Notes: generated by a model not told the origin, from the sequence alone. A stretch of DNA of 64,000 nt from Gallintestinimicrobium propionicum (GCF_025567525.1 NZ_JAOQJY010000007.1:90629-154628), one strand, 5' to 3'; positions 1-8,216 are shown, counted from the stretch's first letter. Program-made: numbers and translations.

Positions 1-488
1 AAATGGGACCGCTGGACGGGATCAGCGTTTATAACGGCGGGGACTATTTCCATTTTGTAACCTATGGTCTTTCTGAACTGTACGAGAAGCAGAACGGCAA
101 CCCGGAGCGGAGCGGATACGGGTTTGAGCTGACGCTGAAGCTGAAAAAAGAAGGACTGGAAAATCCTGCTCTGGAGGTTCGTCATATATGTAGCCTGCTT
201 CAGATGATTGCGGGCATCACGGTCAACAACGGACATCAGTTCACGCCCGGGCAGTTCCTGGCGATGGGGCAGCAGAGAGGTCTGGATGCCGCATCGAAAT
301 CTGCGATTACCGGATTTATCACCAAGGAGGACGACATTGGAACGGTGGAATCTTCCTTCGGCAAGGTACAGCTGGTGCAGCTGATCGGTGTAAAAGCGGA
401 AGAAATCGAGCAGATGAAGAACAAGACGATGACTCCTGCGCAGCTGGCAGAGATTTTAAAAGACGGTTTGACTGACTACAAGAGATAA
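1..488 (+). CDS. SUFU (suppressor of fused) domain protein, 5' end outside window
   Basis: The reading frame is open from the window edge and ends with TAA at 486-488. The visible 161 residues begin with the signature segment PLDGISVYNGG and continue with FHFVTYGLSELYEK and GYGFELTLKLK, which are hallmarks of the bacterial suppressor-of-fused domain family. Bacterial members are single-domain proteins of about 200 residues with no settled biochemical role; some sit beside toxin or immunity genes, but nothing here points to that. The Met at position 3 is probably internal, since family members have more sequence before the PLDGIS motif. The gene ends 37 bases before degV on the same strand and may be cotranscribed with it. 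The family call is firm; the function is unknown. Confidence 0.8.
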   Translation, partial: MGPLDGISVYNGGDYFHFVTYGLSELYEKQNGNPERSGYGFELTLKLKKEGLENPALEVRHICSLLQMIAGITVNNGHQFTPGQFLAMGQQRGLDAASKSAITGFITKEDDIGTVESSFGKVQLVQLIGVKAEEIEQMKNKTMTPAQLAEILKDGLTDYKR

Positions 489-525
489 GTCGTTTTCGAA
501 GAAAAGCAAGAAAAGAGAAGGAAAA

Positions 526-1422
526 ATGAAATTTCAGATTGTGAGCGACAGCTCCTGTGATCTGCCGAAAGAGCGTGCGCAGGAACTGGGAGTTGATATT
601 GTTCCGTTTTATGTTTCTTTTGAAGAAGAAAACTATATGAAAGAGGGCGTCGATATCAGCGTAGAGGATTTCTACCAGATGATGGCGGATCGGGCAGGAA
701 CATTCCCCAAGACTTCGATGCCTTCGGTTCAGGATTATGTCGATGTGTTTGAAAAGTATGTAAAAGATGGTGTACCGGTTCTGTGCATCTGCTTAAATGC
801 AGCATTTTCCGGTTCTATTCAGTCGGCGATGAATGCGAAAAACCAGATTCTGGAGGACTATCCGGAAGCACAGATCGAGGTTGTGGATTCGGAAGAAGTG
901 ACGGCATTACAGGGGATGTTTGTTGAGGAAGCCTGCAGACTGCGCGGAGCGGAGCTGGATCTGAAGGAAACGGTGAAGCTTCTGGAAGAGATCCGTCCGA
1001 CCGGCAGAATCTTTTTTACAACGAACGATCTGGATTACCTGCAGCATGGCGGCAGAATTGGCAGAGCAGCGGCGACAATCGGCAATGTTTTAAAGATCAA
1101 GCCGATGATCGAATATGTCAATAAAGAGCTGGTCTCAGCAGGTGTCAGCAGAGGAAGAAAAAAATCGCTGCAGTCTGTGATTGATAAGGCGAAGGCTTAT
1201 ATCGAGGCGGACCATATTGATTTAAAAGAATACCGGATAGGTCTGGAATGCGGCCTGGACAAAGAAGAATTCCGTAAATTTGAAGAACAGGTGAAGGCTG
1301 CATTTAAGGACTACGAAGGAGAGATCGAACGGTTTGAAGTCTTTCATGTAGGTGCGACGATCGGTGTCCATACCGGTCCGTACCCGACAGGTATCGCATT
1401 ATTAAAGCGCTGCCGTTACTGA
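526..1422 (+). CDS. DegV family fatty-acid-binding protein
   Basis: This 298-residue protein has the normal length of a DegV family member. It starts with IVSDSSCDLP, where the SxxxDL pattern is the N-terminal signature, has the ligand-contacting FSGSIQSA segment near residue 92, and carries HGGRIGRAA followed by KIKPMI around residues 168-190. DegV proteins bind one long-chain fatty acid and some (FakB) present it to a fatty acid kinase for phosphorylation; no fakA-like gene is visible here, so the kinase would have to be elsewhere. The ATG at 526 follows an AGAAGGA ribosome site. The next gene, a TetR regulator, starts 24 bases downstream and is probably in the same transcript. Confidence 0.9.
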   Translation: MKFQIVSDSSCDLPKERAQELGVDIVPFYVSFEEENYMKEGVDISVEDFYQMMADRAGTFPKTSMPSVQDYVDVFEKYVKDGVPVLCICLNAAFSGSIQSAMNAKNQILEDYPEAQIEVVDSEEVTALQGMFVEEACRLRGAELDLKETVKLLEEIRPTGRIFFTTNDLDYLQHGGRIGRAAATIGNVLKIKPMIEYVNKELVSAGVSRGRKKSLQSVIDKAKAYIEADHIDLKEYRIGLECGLDKEEFRKFEEQVKAAFKDYEGEIERFEVFHVGATIGVHTGPYPTGIALLKRCRY

Positions 1423-1446
1423 TGCAGCTTTTATCCGGAGGTTGAG

Positions 1447-2031
1447 ATGGCGGATTCCAACATTACCAAAAATGCACTGGCCGTATCGATGAAGAAGCTG
1501 ATGGAGAAAAAGCCTTTTTCCAAAATCAGCGTAGGAGATATCTGCGAGGATTGCGGCATGAACCGGAAAAGCTTTTATTATCATTTCCGGGACAAATATG
1601 ACCTGGTAAACTGGATTTTTTATGTGGATTTTATTGAGCGGATGGACTGGAGCAGCTGCCGCAATGAGTGGGATATGCTGGAAGCGCTCTGTAGCCATTT
1701 TTACAGGGAGCGTCTGTTTTATCAGAACGCGCTTCAGGTAGAAGGACAGAATTCTTTCCGGGAATATTTCTGTGGAATGCTTCGTCCGGTTTTGATGCTC
1801 CTGACACAGAATCTGGTGGAAAAGGGGCGGAAAAAGGAGTTCTATATTGCTTTTCTGTGCGAGGGCGTTTTGGGAGAACTGGTCTACTGGCTGCGCGAGG
1901 GCAGTAAGATTACACCGGAGGAGTTTGTAGAGGATTTACATGATATTTCTCTGGGTCTTGCCCGGAAAATCATTGCGGAGGAAGCCGGCACGCAGAATGA
2001 GATTCCGCTTTTTCAGAATAAAAAAGTTTAA
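1447..2031 (+). CDS. TetR/AcrR family transcriptional regulator
   Basis: A 194-residue protein with an N-terminal TetR helix-turn-helix (about residues 8-55): the segment ISVGDICEDCGMNRKSFYYHF matches the recognition-helix region, including the typical FYYHFRDK end. The C-terminal half is helical and resembles the TetR_C_8 type found in DhaS-like regulators of Firmicutes, but no dha genes are adjacent. A GGAG ribosome site lies at 1437-1440 before the ATG. It lies directly after degV, so it may control its own operon or a distant target; the ligand cannot be inferred. A strong terminator follows the stop codon. Confidence 0.85.
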   Translation: MADSNITKNALAVSMKKLMEKKPFSKISVGDICEDCGMNRKSFYYHFRDKYDLVNWIFYVDFIERMDWSSCRNEWDMLEALCSHFYRERLFYQNALQVEGQNSFREYFCGMLRPVLMLLTQNLVEKGRKKEFYIAFLCEGVLGELVYWLREGSKITPEEFVEDLHDISLGLARKIIAEEAGTQNEIPLFQNKKV

Positions 2032-2043
2032 AAATGGGAAAAG

Positions 2044-2097
2044 AAAAGTGTATGGACTGTGGTTTCTTGGGAAAACCAACAGAGCATACACTTTTTT
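2044..2097 (+). terminator. Rho-independent terminator after the degV-tetR unit
   Basis: An 11-base arm AAAAGTGTATG at 2044-2054 pairs with CATACACTTTT from 2085, with an inner GGTTT/AAAACC stem, and a run of T follows. It lies 12 bases after the TetR stop codon. Confidence 0.8.
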
Positions 2098-2210
2098 GAT
2101 GGAAAAGTAAATCTGCGCTTTCGTAAAGCAGCGGAGCGAGATTTTATTTACGCGAGCAACGAGCCAAAGTCCGTGCTTGAACGAGACCTTGGCGACTGCC
2201 GCGATAACTT

Positions 2211-2280
2211 GAGAAACTCGCGAAGCGTGTTTCTCATAGTTCATGACAATAGAATGCTCGCAGAGCGTGCATTCTATTGT
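2211..2280. repeat. Two neighbouring triloop palindromes
   Basis: The first palindrome (2211-2235) is GAGAAAC, T, CGC, GAA, GCG, T, GTTTCTC: two stems around a T-T mismatch with a GAA loop. The second (2246-2280) is ACAATAGAATGC, T, CGC, AGA, GCG, T, GCATTCTATTGT, the same design with different outer arms. The second is one of a family found also at 3394, 8217, 8257 and 29462. The stop codon of the convergent 303-residue gene lies two bases to the right, so the hairpin may end that transcript. Confidence 0.75.
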
Positions 2281-2281
2281 T

Positions 2282-3193
2282 TCACAGATTTTTCCGGGAC
2301 GATAACAAAAGCTGCTGGATCCGGGCAACGTCAGCGTCCAGATGAATGAGAAGCGCCGGATACGTCTGATGGAGGCGGGCGTCTAAAATGGCATTGTCGA
2401 CAAGAAGCCGGTTATCCTGCGTTGTATCGTCAGCAGCCAGAAAGAGGAGCAGAGGGCTGCCCCAGGAAAGCATCTCGGAAATCTGTGAGTCGGAGATCCT
2501 TTCAGCCGCGTTTGTATTGTCGTATGTGCGGCAGACACCGTAGATACGCTGGCGTGCGTTCAAAAGGTCGACAAGCTGACGACTCTGCAGGGAGCCGAAC
2601 GGAACCAGAAATGCGAGGTTGTCGCAGCTGCAGGTGAGTTCCAGAAGGTCGTCCGAGTAGGTGCAGTCGGTGTCCATGAAGTCGAGGAAAAAGCTGCAGT
2701 CAGGAAATTCGCGGATAAGCCCAAGCTGTCTGGTGTCTGTGGTAATGCTCTGGGCAGGCATATGGAGACGGAACGCGTAGGTACCATTTTTCAGGGCGGC
2801 GGAGAGCTGTTCTTTTAACTGGGAGGCAGAGCTTTCCGGAGAAAGGGAGATCTCTGCAAGCCAGTGCGGATAGTCTTTTTCAGCGGTAATCTGACGGAGC
2901 CGGGAAGCGCCGCAGGTCCAGGAATTATAGCCGATATTGATGCCGAGCGTCTTGAGGGAGTCGGTATCGACGGAAGAAACCAGCTGCTTTAGCATTTCAT
3001 AATAAGGACCGTCTTCGTTGAGCAGCAATCTCTGGAAGAGGGAAAAAAGCTCTTCCTGAAAACGTCCCTTGGCAAACTGACGTCCGAGGTCAGCCAGACG
3101 ACGGATACTTCTGTATGGATCTTCTTTTATATTTTTGAGGCACTGGCTGACTGCAAAATCGATCAGGCCGCGGGTAATGTCATTTTTCGTCAT
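2282..3193 (-). CDS. Protein of unknown function, 303 residues
   Basis: I do not recognise this gene. It reads from the ATG at 3193, which has an AAAGGAG ribosome site, to a TGA at 2284-2282. The protein is soluble, with no signal peptide or membrane segment. It has a helical N-terminal third (about residues 1-90), then a stretch NIGYNSWTCGASRLR near 105-120, and an alternating strand/helix pattern that could be a barrel-like fold. The NIGYNSWT segment recalls proteins that resemble radical SAM enzymes, but no CxxxCxxC cluster motif is present, so an enzyme call is not justified. It is a single gene between two other transcription units. Confidence 0.6.
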   Translation of the reverse strand: MTKNDITRGLIDFAVSQCLKNIKEDPYRSIRRLADLGRQFAKGRFQEELFSLFQRLLLNEDGPYYEMLKQLVSSVDTDSLKTLGINIGYNSWTCGASRLRQITAEKDYPHWLAEISLSPESSASQLKEQLSAALKNGTYAFRLHMPAQSITTDTRQLGLIREFPDCSFFLDFMDTDCTYSDDLLELTCSCDNLAFLVPFGSLQSRQLVDLLNARQRIYGVCRTYDNTNAAERISDSQISEMLSWGSPLLLFLAADDTTQDNRLLVDNAILDARLHQTYPALLIHLDADVARIQQLLLSSRKNL

Positions 3194-3287
3194 AACGGCT
3201 CCTTTGACTGGTTGTAAGTTTATAAATAGACAAAAATCAGTTTTTTTTCTATTCTAACATACTTATAGCTTACATGAGAACGTAAAA

Positions 3288-3347
3288 TAAAAAAATGGAC
3301 AGATATTTTGAACTGTCCGAAAGTGAGACGTTCAAAATGGTCTGTCC
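3288..3347 (-). terminator. Terminator of the M24 peptidase gene (minus strand)
   Basis: Two paired blocks, GGACAGA (3297-3303) with TCTGTCC (3341-3347) and TTTTGAAC (3307-3314) with GTTCAAAA (3330-3337), form a long hairpin. Read on the minus strand, a run of seven T follows it, as expected for the end of the peptidase transcript. A T run on the plus side makes it possibly bidirectional. Confidence 0.65.
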
Positions 3348-3357
3348 TTTTCCCGTA

Positions 3358-3427
3358 ACAATAGAATGCCCGCAGCGCGACCTTTTATTCATGACAATAG
3401 AATGCTCGCAGAGCGTGCATCTATTGT
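3358..3427. repeat. Decayed and intact copies of the ACAATAGAATGC palindrome
   Basis: A left half-copy of the palindrome begins at 3358 and loses similarity after about 20 bases. A near-complete copy follows at 3394-3427 in which the right arm has lost one T. Both lie in the 120-base gap downstream of the M24 peptidase gene. Confidence 0.6.
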
Positions 3428-3466
3428 TGTGTACAAATTTTTTAGAGAATAGAATGCGGCGGCAGG

Positions 3467-4546
3467 TCAGCCAATGACTTTCCAATGTTTGTCGGAGTGG
3501 TTTAAAACCTCGCAGCCGTCAGCAGTGACTAATACGAGGTCTTCTACGCGAACGCCAAATTTGCCGGGCAGATAGACGCCGGGTTCGATGGAGAAGGTCA
3601 TGCCCTCCTGAACTTCTGCCGGATTGCCCTGGCTGACGTCGCCGGCTTCATGGGCCTGCATGCCGATGGAGTGTCCGAGACGATGCGTGAAATATTCGCC
3701 GTATCCTGCTTCGGAGATCACGTCCCGCGCCGCCTTGTCCAGATCGCAGAAACGCACGCCTGGACGAATCAGGCTTTCCGCTTTTTCGTTGGCGTTGCGG
3801 ACGAGGTCGTGGATCGCAGCGTAGTCGGGATCGGCCGTTTCGCAGAAAAAGGTACGGGTCATATCGGAGCAGTAGCCCTCTTTTTCACAGCCCATATCGA
3901 TAACGATGCCGTCGCCGGGCTTTAATACGGTGTCGTCAGGCTCGTGGTGCGGGTCAGCAGCGTTTGCACCGAACGAAACTATGGTGGAAAAGCTTTCTAT
4001 ACATCCGGCTTCTTTATAGAGGGAGCGGATATAATCCGCGCATTCCAGCTCGGTCATGCCTGCTTTGATGTGGGCGGCAGCTTTTTCGATACAGACGTCG
4101 TTTAAAAGGGACGCCTCGCGCATTTTCTGACGCTCATATTCGTCCTTGATTGCGCGCTCGCCGTCGATGCAGGAGGATGCGTTTACATAGCGGACATTGG
4201 GATGATGCTCCATCAGGGCGAGCAGGAAACGTGCGGGCCAGTTTTTGTCGATACCCATGTCTACGTTGCCGTCCACCAGCCCCGCGATAACGGCAACGCC
4301 GTCGTCTGTATCGGAAAACCAGGTTTTCGGGATGTCGATATCCGGGACAACAAAAAGATTATTTAAGAAAAAGCGATGCTTTCCGTCAGTGCGCAGGTAC
4401 AGCGCATAGAGACGTTCGTAAGGGTCAACCCATACGCCGGTCAGATAGCGGATGCTCAAAGGATCGCTGACGATCATCTGAGTCAGTCCCATTTTGGTTA
4501 AGCGGGAGCAAACATGCTCCAGCCGTGTTATATACATTTGTTCCAT
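3467..4546 (-). CDS. M24 family metallopeptidase (Xaa-Pro aminopeptidase type)
   Basis: A 359-residue cytosolic peptidase with an N-terminal creatinase-like domain (about 1-125) and a C-terminal pita-bread catalytic domain (about 135-355). The five metal ligands of the family are all visible: D217 in VIDMG, D228 in YCSDMTRTF, H292 in HRLGHSIG, E321 in SIEPGVY and E335 in RVEDLV. Enzymes of this family remove an N-terminal residue that precedes proline, using two divalent metal ions, and serve in peptide turnover. The ATG at 4546 has an AGGAG site nine bases upstream. The gene is monocistronic, with its own terminator. The substrate (aminopeptidase P versus prolidase) cannot be fixed from sequence alone. 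Confidence 0.9.
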   Translation of the reverse strand: MEQMYITRLEHVCSRLTKMGLTQMIVSDPLSIRYLTGVWVDPYERLYALYLRTDGKHRFFLNNLFVVPDIDIPKTWFSDTDDGVAVIAGLVDGNVDMGIDKNWPARFLLALMEHHPNVRYVNASSCIDGERAIKDEYERQKMREASLLNDVCIEKAAAHIKAGMTELECADYIRSLYKEAGCIESFSTIVSFGANAADPHHEPDDTVLKPGDGIVIDMGCEKEGYCSDMTRTFFCETADPDYAAIHDLVRNANEKAESLIRPGVRFCDLDKAARDVISEAGYGEYFTHRLGHSIGMQAHEAGDVSQGNPAEVQEGMTFSIEPGVYLPGKFGVRVEDLVLVTADGCEVLNHSDKHWKVIG

Positions 4547-4646
4547 GGAAAAAATCTCCTTTCATGATAAGGAATACGCCAAGGGCGCTGCGCATTTATC
4601 ATAATCCCTTCGGATAGCGGATGACAAGGTATTTTTGCAGAGAAAA

Positions 4647-4815
4647 TTTGTTACAGTTCACTCGTACTCTTCTGAGTTCAGATTCCGTGCTTGCACGAAA
4701 ATCTGAACTCAGAAGAGTACGAAGGGAGCGCCATTCTATGAGCAAAAAGAGCTGCAAAGCAGCGGGAAGCATCGAAGATGCGCTTTTGCGAATGGCGCGA
4801 GTGAACAGTAACAAA
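4647..4815. mobile_element. MITE-like element with 18-bp terminal inverted repeats
   Basis: The ends 4647-4664 and 4798-4815 are inverted copies matching at 17 of 18 positions (TTTGTTACAGTTCACTCG on the left). Inside, a perfect 23-bp inverted repeat pairs 4662-4684 with 4700-4722. No coding capacity is credible. The end motif recurs in part at 4831 and at 5301-5323, so the unit belongs to a dispersed family. It could be a miniature transposable element or a large structured intergenic repeat; no clear target duplication was identified. Confidence 0.6.
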
Positions 4816-4979
4816 ATTCATTACAGTTCACTTGTACCATTTGCGTATAAAATCGACGGAAACCGGAAACGCTGTAAATGGCTGGCAGACAGTTCAAACG
4901 ATAGGATCGTTTCATGACTATGTCATTGCATTATATGACTATGTCATGCCTGCCATGTTATCTGAAAGGAGGCTGAAAA

Positions 4980-5183
4980 ATGAGCAAGACACTGGATTAT
5001 ATCGCGTTGATCGTCGTCTTTATTGGAGCTGTCAACTGGGGACTGATCGGATTGTTCCGGCTGGATCTGGTGCGGCTGATCTTTGGAGATATGACGTGGA
5101 TCAGCCGGATTATTTATGTGCTGGTCGGAATTTGCGGCATCTATTTGCTGACATTTCTGGGTAGGGTTGACCAGGAGGCGTAA
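4980..5183 (+). CDS. DUF378 family small membrane protein
   Basis: A 67-residue protein with two membrane segments (about 7-25 and 37-58). The pattern LDYIALIVVFIGAVNWGLIG, with the conserved GAVNWGL motif, followed by RIIYVLVGICGIY, is diagnostic of DUF378 (YuzA-like) proteins. The function is unknown. A GGAGG ribosome site (AAAGGAGGCTG) precedes the ATG. Genes on both sides are separated by repeat-rich spacers, so it is probably transcribed alone. Confidence 0.85.
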   Translation: MSKTLDYIALIVVFIGAVNWGLIGLFRLDLVRLIFGDMTWISRIIYVLVGICGIYLLTFLGRVDQEA

Positions 5184-5253
5184 GCCGTCGAAAAGTAGTC
5201 CGAACGCAGTTTCAGGGAATTTTATCGGTATGACAGGAAACAACGTTTCGGCG

Positions 5254-5323
5254 GTTCATTTCGCACCTGAGCATTGCAGTGTTCAGGTGCGGATGAACTG
5301 TACAGTTCACTCGCACCATTCGC
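5254..5323. repeat. Hairpin and partial copy of the MITE end motif
   Basis: CGCACCTGA (5262-5270) pairs with TCAGGTGCG (5283-5291), extended by outer GTTCAT and ATGAAC arms. Immediately after it, 5301-5323 repeats the motif ACAGTTCACTCGCACCATTCGC that also marks the ends of the element at 4647-4815. Confidence 0.55.
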
Positions 5324-5383
5324 GGTGACGGAACGGTTGAATCTAAAACGCAGACATAGTAAAATAAGAATGATGCCAGGGTT

Positions 5384-5424
5384 GTGGGAGTGCACAGCAC
5401 GGAATAATCCGCAGGCATCAAGGT
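5384..5424. repeat. 41-bp dispersed intergenic repeat, copy 1
   Basis: A 41-base stretch beginning GTGGGAGTGCACAGCACGGA matches 29382-29422 with only a few differences. The two copies are 24 kb apart and both lie 80-130 bases before a coding start (yitT and the WYL regulator). Confidence 0.65.
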
Positions 5425-5507
5425 AGGGGTTTTTGACCCCGACATCATAAGAATACAGGGATTGCCTGGTGCAATAAAAATCTGCAGGGAAAAGCAGGAG
5501 GACAGGA

Positions 5508-6431
5508 ATGGAAAAGACAAAAGAAGAAAAACGGGGACAATTTCAGCGTTTGGAAGGAGAAATTGCAGAAGAATCCAAACGGCTGGCGATCGCAATCGGG
5601 GGCGCGGCAATTTATTCAGCGGGCGTCAATTTGTTTATCGTACCGGCAGGATTGTACAGTGGAGGCATTATGGGTTTTGCCCAGATTGTACGAACGATTT
5701 TGGTCAGTTATCTGCATCTGCCGATTCAGAATTTTGATATCGCGGGTCTGATTTATTATGCGATCAATATTCCGGTGCTTCTACTCGGTATGAAAGATAT
5801 TGGAAAACAGTTTTTCGTAAAAACGATTTGCTGTCTGACAGCGGTGACGATATTTTTGTCGTTTATCCCGATTCCGACGGAGACGCTTTTACATAATGAC
5901 ATTCTGGGCAGCACGGTGATCGGTGCCCTGATGTGCGGCTTCGGCATGGGAACGGCGCTTCGGATGGGGGCATCGCTGGGTGGAACTGATATTATTGCGC
6001 TGCTTTTGATCAAATGGAAGAAAAATATCAGCGTCGGCAAGGTCAATATCATCACGAACGCTGTACTTTACGGAATCTGCCTGTTCCTGTTTGACGTCAG
6101 CACCGTGATTTATTCTCTGATCTACGCGGCGGTCAGCGCGTTTGCGGTCGATCACGAGCATTCACAGAACATTAACGTCGAGGTGCGGATTATCACGAAG
6201 CTGGACGACATGGAACTGGAGCAGGAAATCCTGCAGAAGATGGACAGAGGAATTACTCGTCTGGAAAGCACGGGCGCTTACACGAATGAAAAGTCGAACA
6301 TGCTTTACATTCTCGTGTCCAAGTACGAGGTCGGCCAGCTGAAAAACATTGTGCTCAAATACGATCCGCATGCGTTTATTGTTATGAACGAGGGCGTGAC
6401 GGTCATCGGACATTATAAAAAGAAGCTGTAA
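5508..6431 (+). CDS. YitT family membrane protein (DUF161/DUF2179)
   Basis: A 307-residue protein with a short charged N-terminus, about five to six membrane segments between residues 25 and 215 (YitT_membrane domain), and a cytoplasmic C-terminal DUF2179 domain (about 225-300; segments TRLESTGAYTNEKSNMLYIL and DPHAFIVMNEGVTVIG). The family is widespread in Firmicutes and its transport or sensory role is not settled. The ATG at 5508 follows an AGGAGGACAGG site. A bidirectional terminator follows and separates it from the convergent DUF1846 gene. Confidence 0.88.
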   Translation: MEKTKEEKRGQFQRLEGEIAEESKRLAIAIGGAAIYSAGVNLFIVPAGLYSGGIMGFAQIVRTILVSYLHLPIQNFDIAGLIYYAINIPVLLLGMKDIGKQFFVKTICCLTAVTIFLSFIPIPTETLLHNDILGSTVIGALMCGFGMGTALRMGASLGGTDIIALLLIKWKKNISVGKVNIITNAVLYGICLFLFDVSTVIYSLIYAAVSAFAVDHEHSQNINVEVRIITKLDDMELEQEILQKMDRGITRLESTGAYTNEKSNMLYILVSKYEVGQLKNIVLKYDPHAFIVMNEGVTVIGHYKKKL

Positions 6432-6444
6432 AAAGAAAAATTGT

Positions 6445-6482
6445 AAAAAATGGCATCCACGATAGAGTGGGTGCCATTTTTT
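6445..6482. terminator. Bidirectional terminator between yitT-like and DUF1846 genes
   Basis: The perfect stem TGGCA-CCAC / GTGG-TGCCA (6451-6476) is flanked by six A on the left and six T on the right, so it can stop transcripts arriving from both convergent genes. Confidence 0.85.
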
Positions 6483-6541
6483 ACATAATAAACATGGCGG
6501 AGCAAAATAATGTTGAATTTGTACTCCGCCGGAAATCCTGT

Positions 6542-8023
6542 TTACTGTTTTTTTACATCTTTCTCTTCATTTTTCGGTTCGCAGGTCAGATGCATGCCGA
6601 GCTTTTTGAAGATGCCCTCATCTACAGAGGAAAGCAGGACGGAGGAATGAACCTCGCATCCTTTTAAGAGCGGAACCGCATTCAGGGCGCGGGCAGCGTC
6701 CGGGCTGGTTGCAGCACTGATGGAAAGTGCGATCAGAATTTCGTCCGTATGAAGACGGGGGTTCTGGCTGCCCAGATAGTTGATCTTGAGGGTCTGGATC
6801 GGGTGGATCGCATCCGGAGATACCAGATGGATCTCATGATCGATGCCTGCAAGAATCTTTAAGGCATTGAGCAGGCAGGCTGCGGATGCGCCGAGCAGGT
6901 CGGAGGTCTTGCCGGTCACCAGAGTGCCGTCAGGAAGCTCGATGGCAGCGGCGGGAGCGCCGGTAGCCTCTTCGCGGTTCATGGCAGCAGCGATTACCTT
7001 GCGGTCTGCAACAGTAATTCCAGCCTGCTTCATCAGAAGCTCGAGCTTGTACAAAACGGCGGGCGTGGAGTTTCCGCGCTTTAAGTCGCATAAGCAGTTG
7101 TAATAACGGCGGATGATTTCCTGTCTGGAGGCTTCCTTGCAGGCCTCATCGTCGATGATGCAGTTGCCAGCCATGTTGACGCCCATGTCCGTAGGAGACT
7201 TGTAAGGACATTCGCCCATGATTTCTTCAAAAATAGCGCTCAGAACAGGGAAAATCTCAACGTCGCGGTTGTAGTTGACGGTGGTAACGCCGTAAGCTTC
7301 CAGATGGAACGGGTCGATCATGTTGACGTCGTTTAAATCAGCGGTAGCAGCCTCATAGGCGAGGTTGACCGGGTGCTTTAACGGCAGGTTCCAGATCGGG
7401 AATGTCTCGAACTTGGCGTAGCCGGCGTTGACGCCGCGCAGATGCTCATGATACAGCTGGGAAAGGCAGGTAGCCATTTTGCCGCTGCCGGGTCCGGGTG
7501 CGGTTACGACAACGAGCGGACGGCTGGTTTCGATATAATCGTTTTTGCCGTAGCCTTCTTCGCTGACGATTTTTTCCACGTTGGTCGGATAACCTTCAAT
7601 AATATAGTGGATATAGCAACGGATGCCGAGGGTTTCGAGCTTTTTGCGGAACAGGTCCGCAGCGGGCTGACCGGCATACTGTGTGATGACAACGCTTCCG
7701 ACGTAAAGACCGATATTGCGGAATGCTTCTGTAAGACGCAGCACCTCGAGGTCATAAGTCAGACCGAGATCACGGCGTGTTTTGTTGGTTTCCAGCGCAC
7801 TGGCGGAGATCGCGATGACGATTTCTGCCTGATCCTTTAACTGGAGCAGCATTTTTAATTTACTGTCCGGCTCGAATCCGGGCAGTACTCTGGCCGCATG
7901 ATAGTCGTCGAACAGCTTGCCGCCAAATTCCAGATACAATTTATCCCCGAACATGGAAATTCGTTCGCGGATATGGGCAGACTGCATCTGCAGATACTTT
8001 TGATTGTCAAAACCGATATTCAT
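6542..8023 (-). CDS. DUF1846 family protein
   Basis: A 493-residue soluble protein matching the DUF1846 family along its whole length: it opens with IGFDNQKYLQMQSAHIRERI, has EFGGKLFDDYHAARVLPGF near residue 35-50, and a nucleotide-binding-looking TAPGPGSGKMATCL at about 174-187. Structures in this family show a Rossmann-like core; a catalytic role has not been established. The gene reads from the ATG at 8023 with an AGGGAG site. A perfect 8-bp inverted repeat lies about 45 bases upstream of the start and may be an operator. It is transcribed alone. Confidence 0.9.
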   Translation of the reverse strand: MNIGFDNQKYLQMQSAHIRERISMFGDKLYLEFGGKLFDDYHAARVLPGFEPDSKLKMLLQLKDQAEIVIAISASALETNKTRRDLGLTYDLEVLRLTEAFRNIGLYVGSVVITQYAGQPAADLFRKKLETLGIRCYIHYIIEGYPTNVEKIVSEEGYGKNDYIETSRPLVVVTAPGPGSGKMATCLSQLYHEHLRGVNAGYAKFETFPIWNLPLKHPVNLAYEAATADLNDVNMIDPFHLEAYGVTTVNYNRDVEIFPVLSAIFEEIMGECPYKSPTDMGVNMAGNCIIDDEACKEASRQEIIRRYYNCLCDLKRGNSTPAVLYKLELLMKQAGITVADRKVIAAAMNREEATGAPAAAIELPDGTLVTGKTSDLLGASAACLLNALKILAGIDHEIHLVSPDAIHPIQTLKINYLGSQNPRLHTDEILIALSISAATSPDAARALNAVPLLKGCEVHSSVLLSSVDEGIFKKLGMHLTCEPKNEEKDVKKQ

Positions 8024-8068
8024 AAGAAACTCCCTGTGTAAACTTTAGTGTAGCAGTTACTTGAAAAA

Positions 8069-8088
8069 TCGTGACGGATTCGTCACGA
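8069..8088. promoter_or_regulatory. Perfect inverted repeat upstream of the DUF1846 gene
   Basis: TCGTGACG and CGTCACGA are separated by four bases. The symmetry, the position about 45 bases before the DUF1846 start, and the lack of a T run suit a repressor-binding site better than a terminator. No cognate regulator is identifiable. Confidence 0.4.
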
Positions 8089-8216
8089 CAAACTCTTCCA
8101 CAATTATATAACGCATTGAAAGAAAAAATCTACCGTTTCCTGAGAAAAAATCTGCAGATATTTCGCAGAAAGGAACTGACGCTTGATTTTACAGGCTCTT
8201 TCCGCTATGATTCATG

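Noticed and set aside
2059..2349. 96-codon open frame across the palindromes at 2211-2280
   Set aside because: It spans the terminator and repeats and overlaps the convergent gene; it has no homology or ribosome site.
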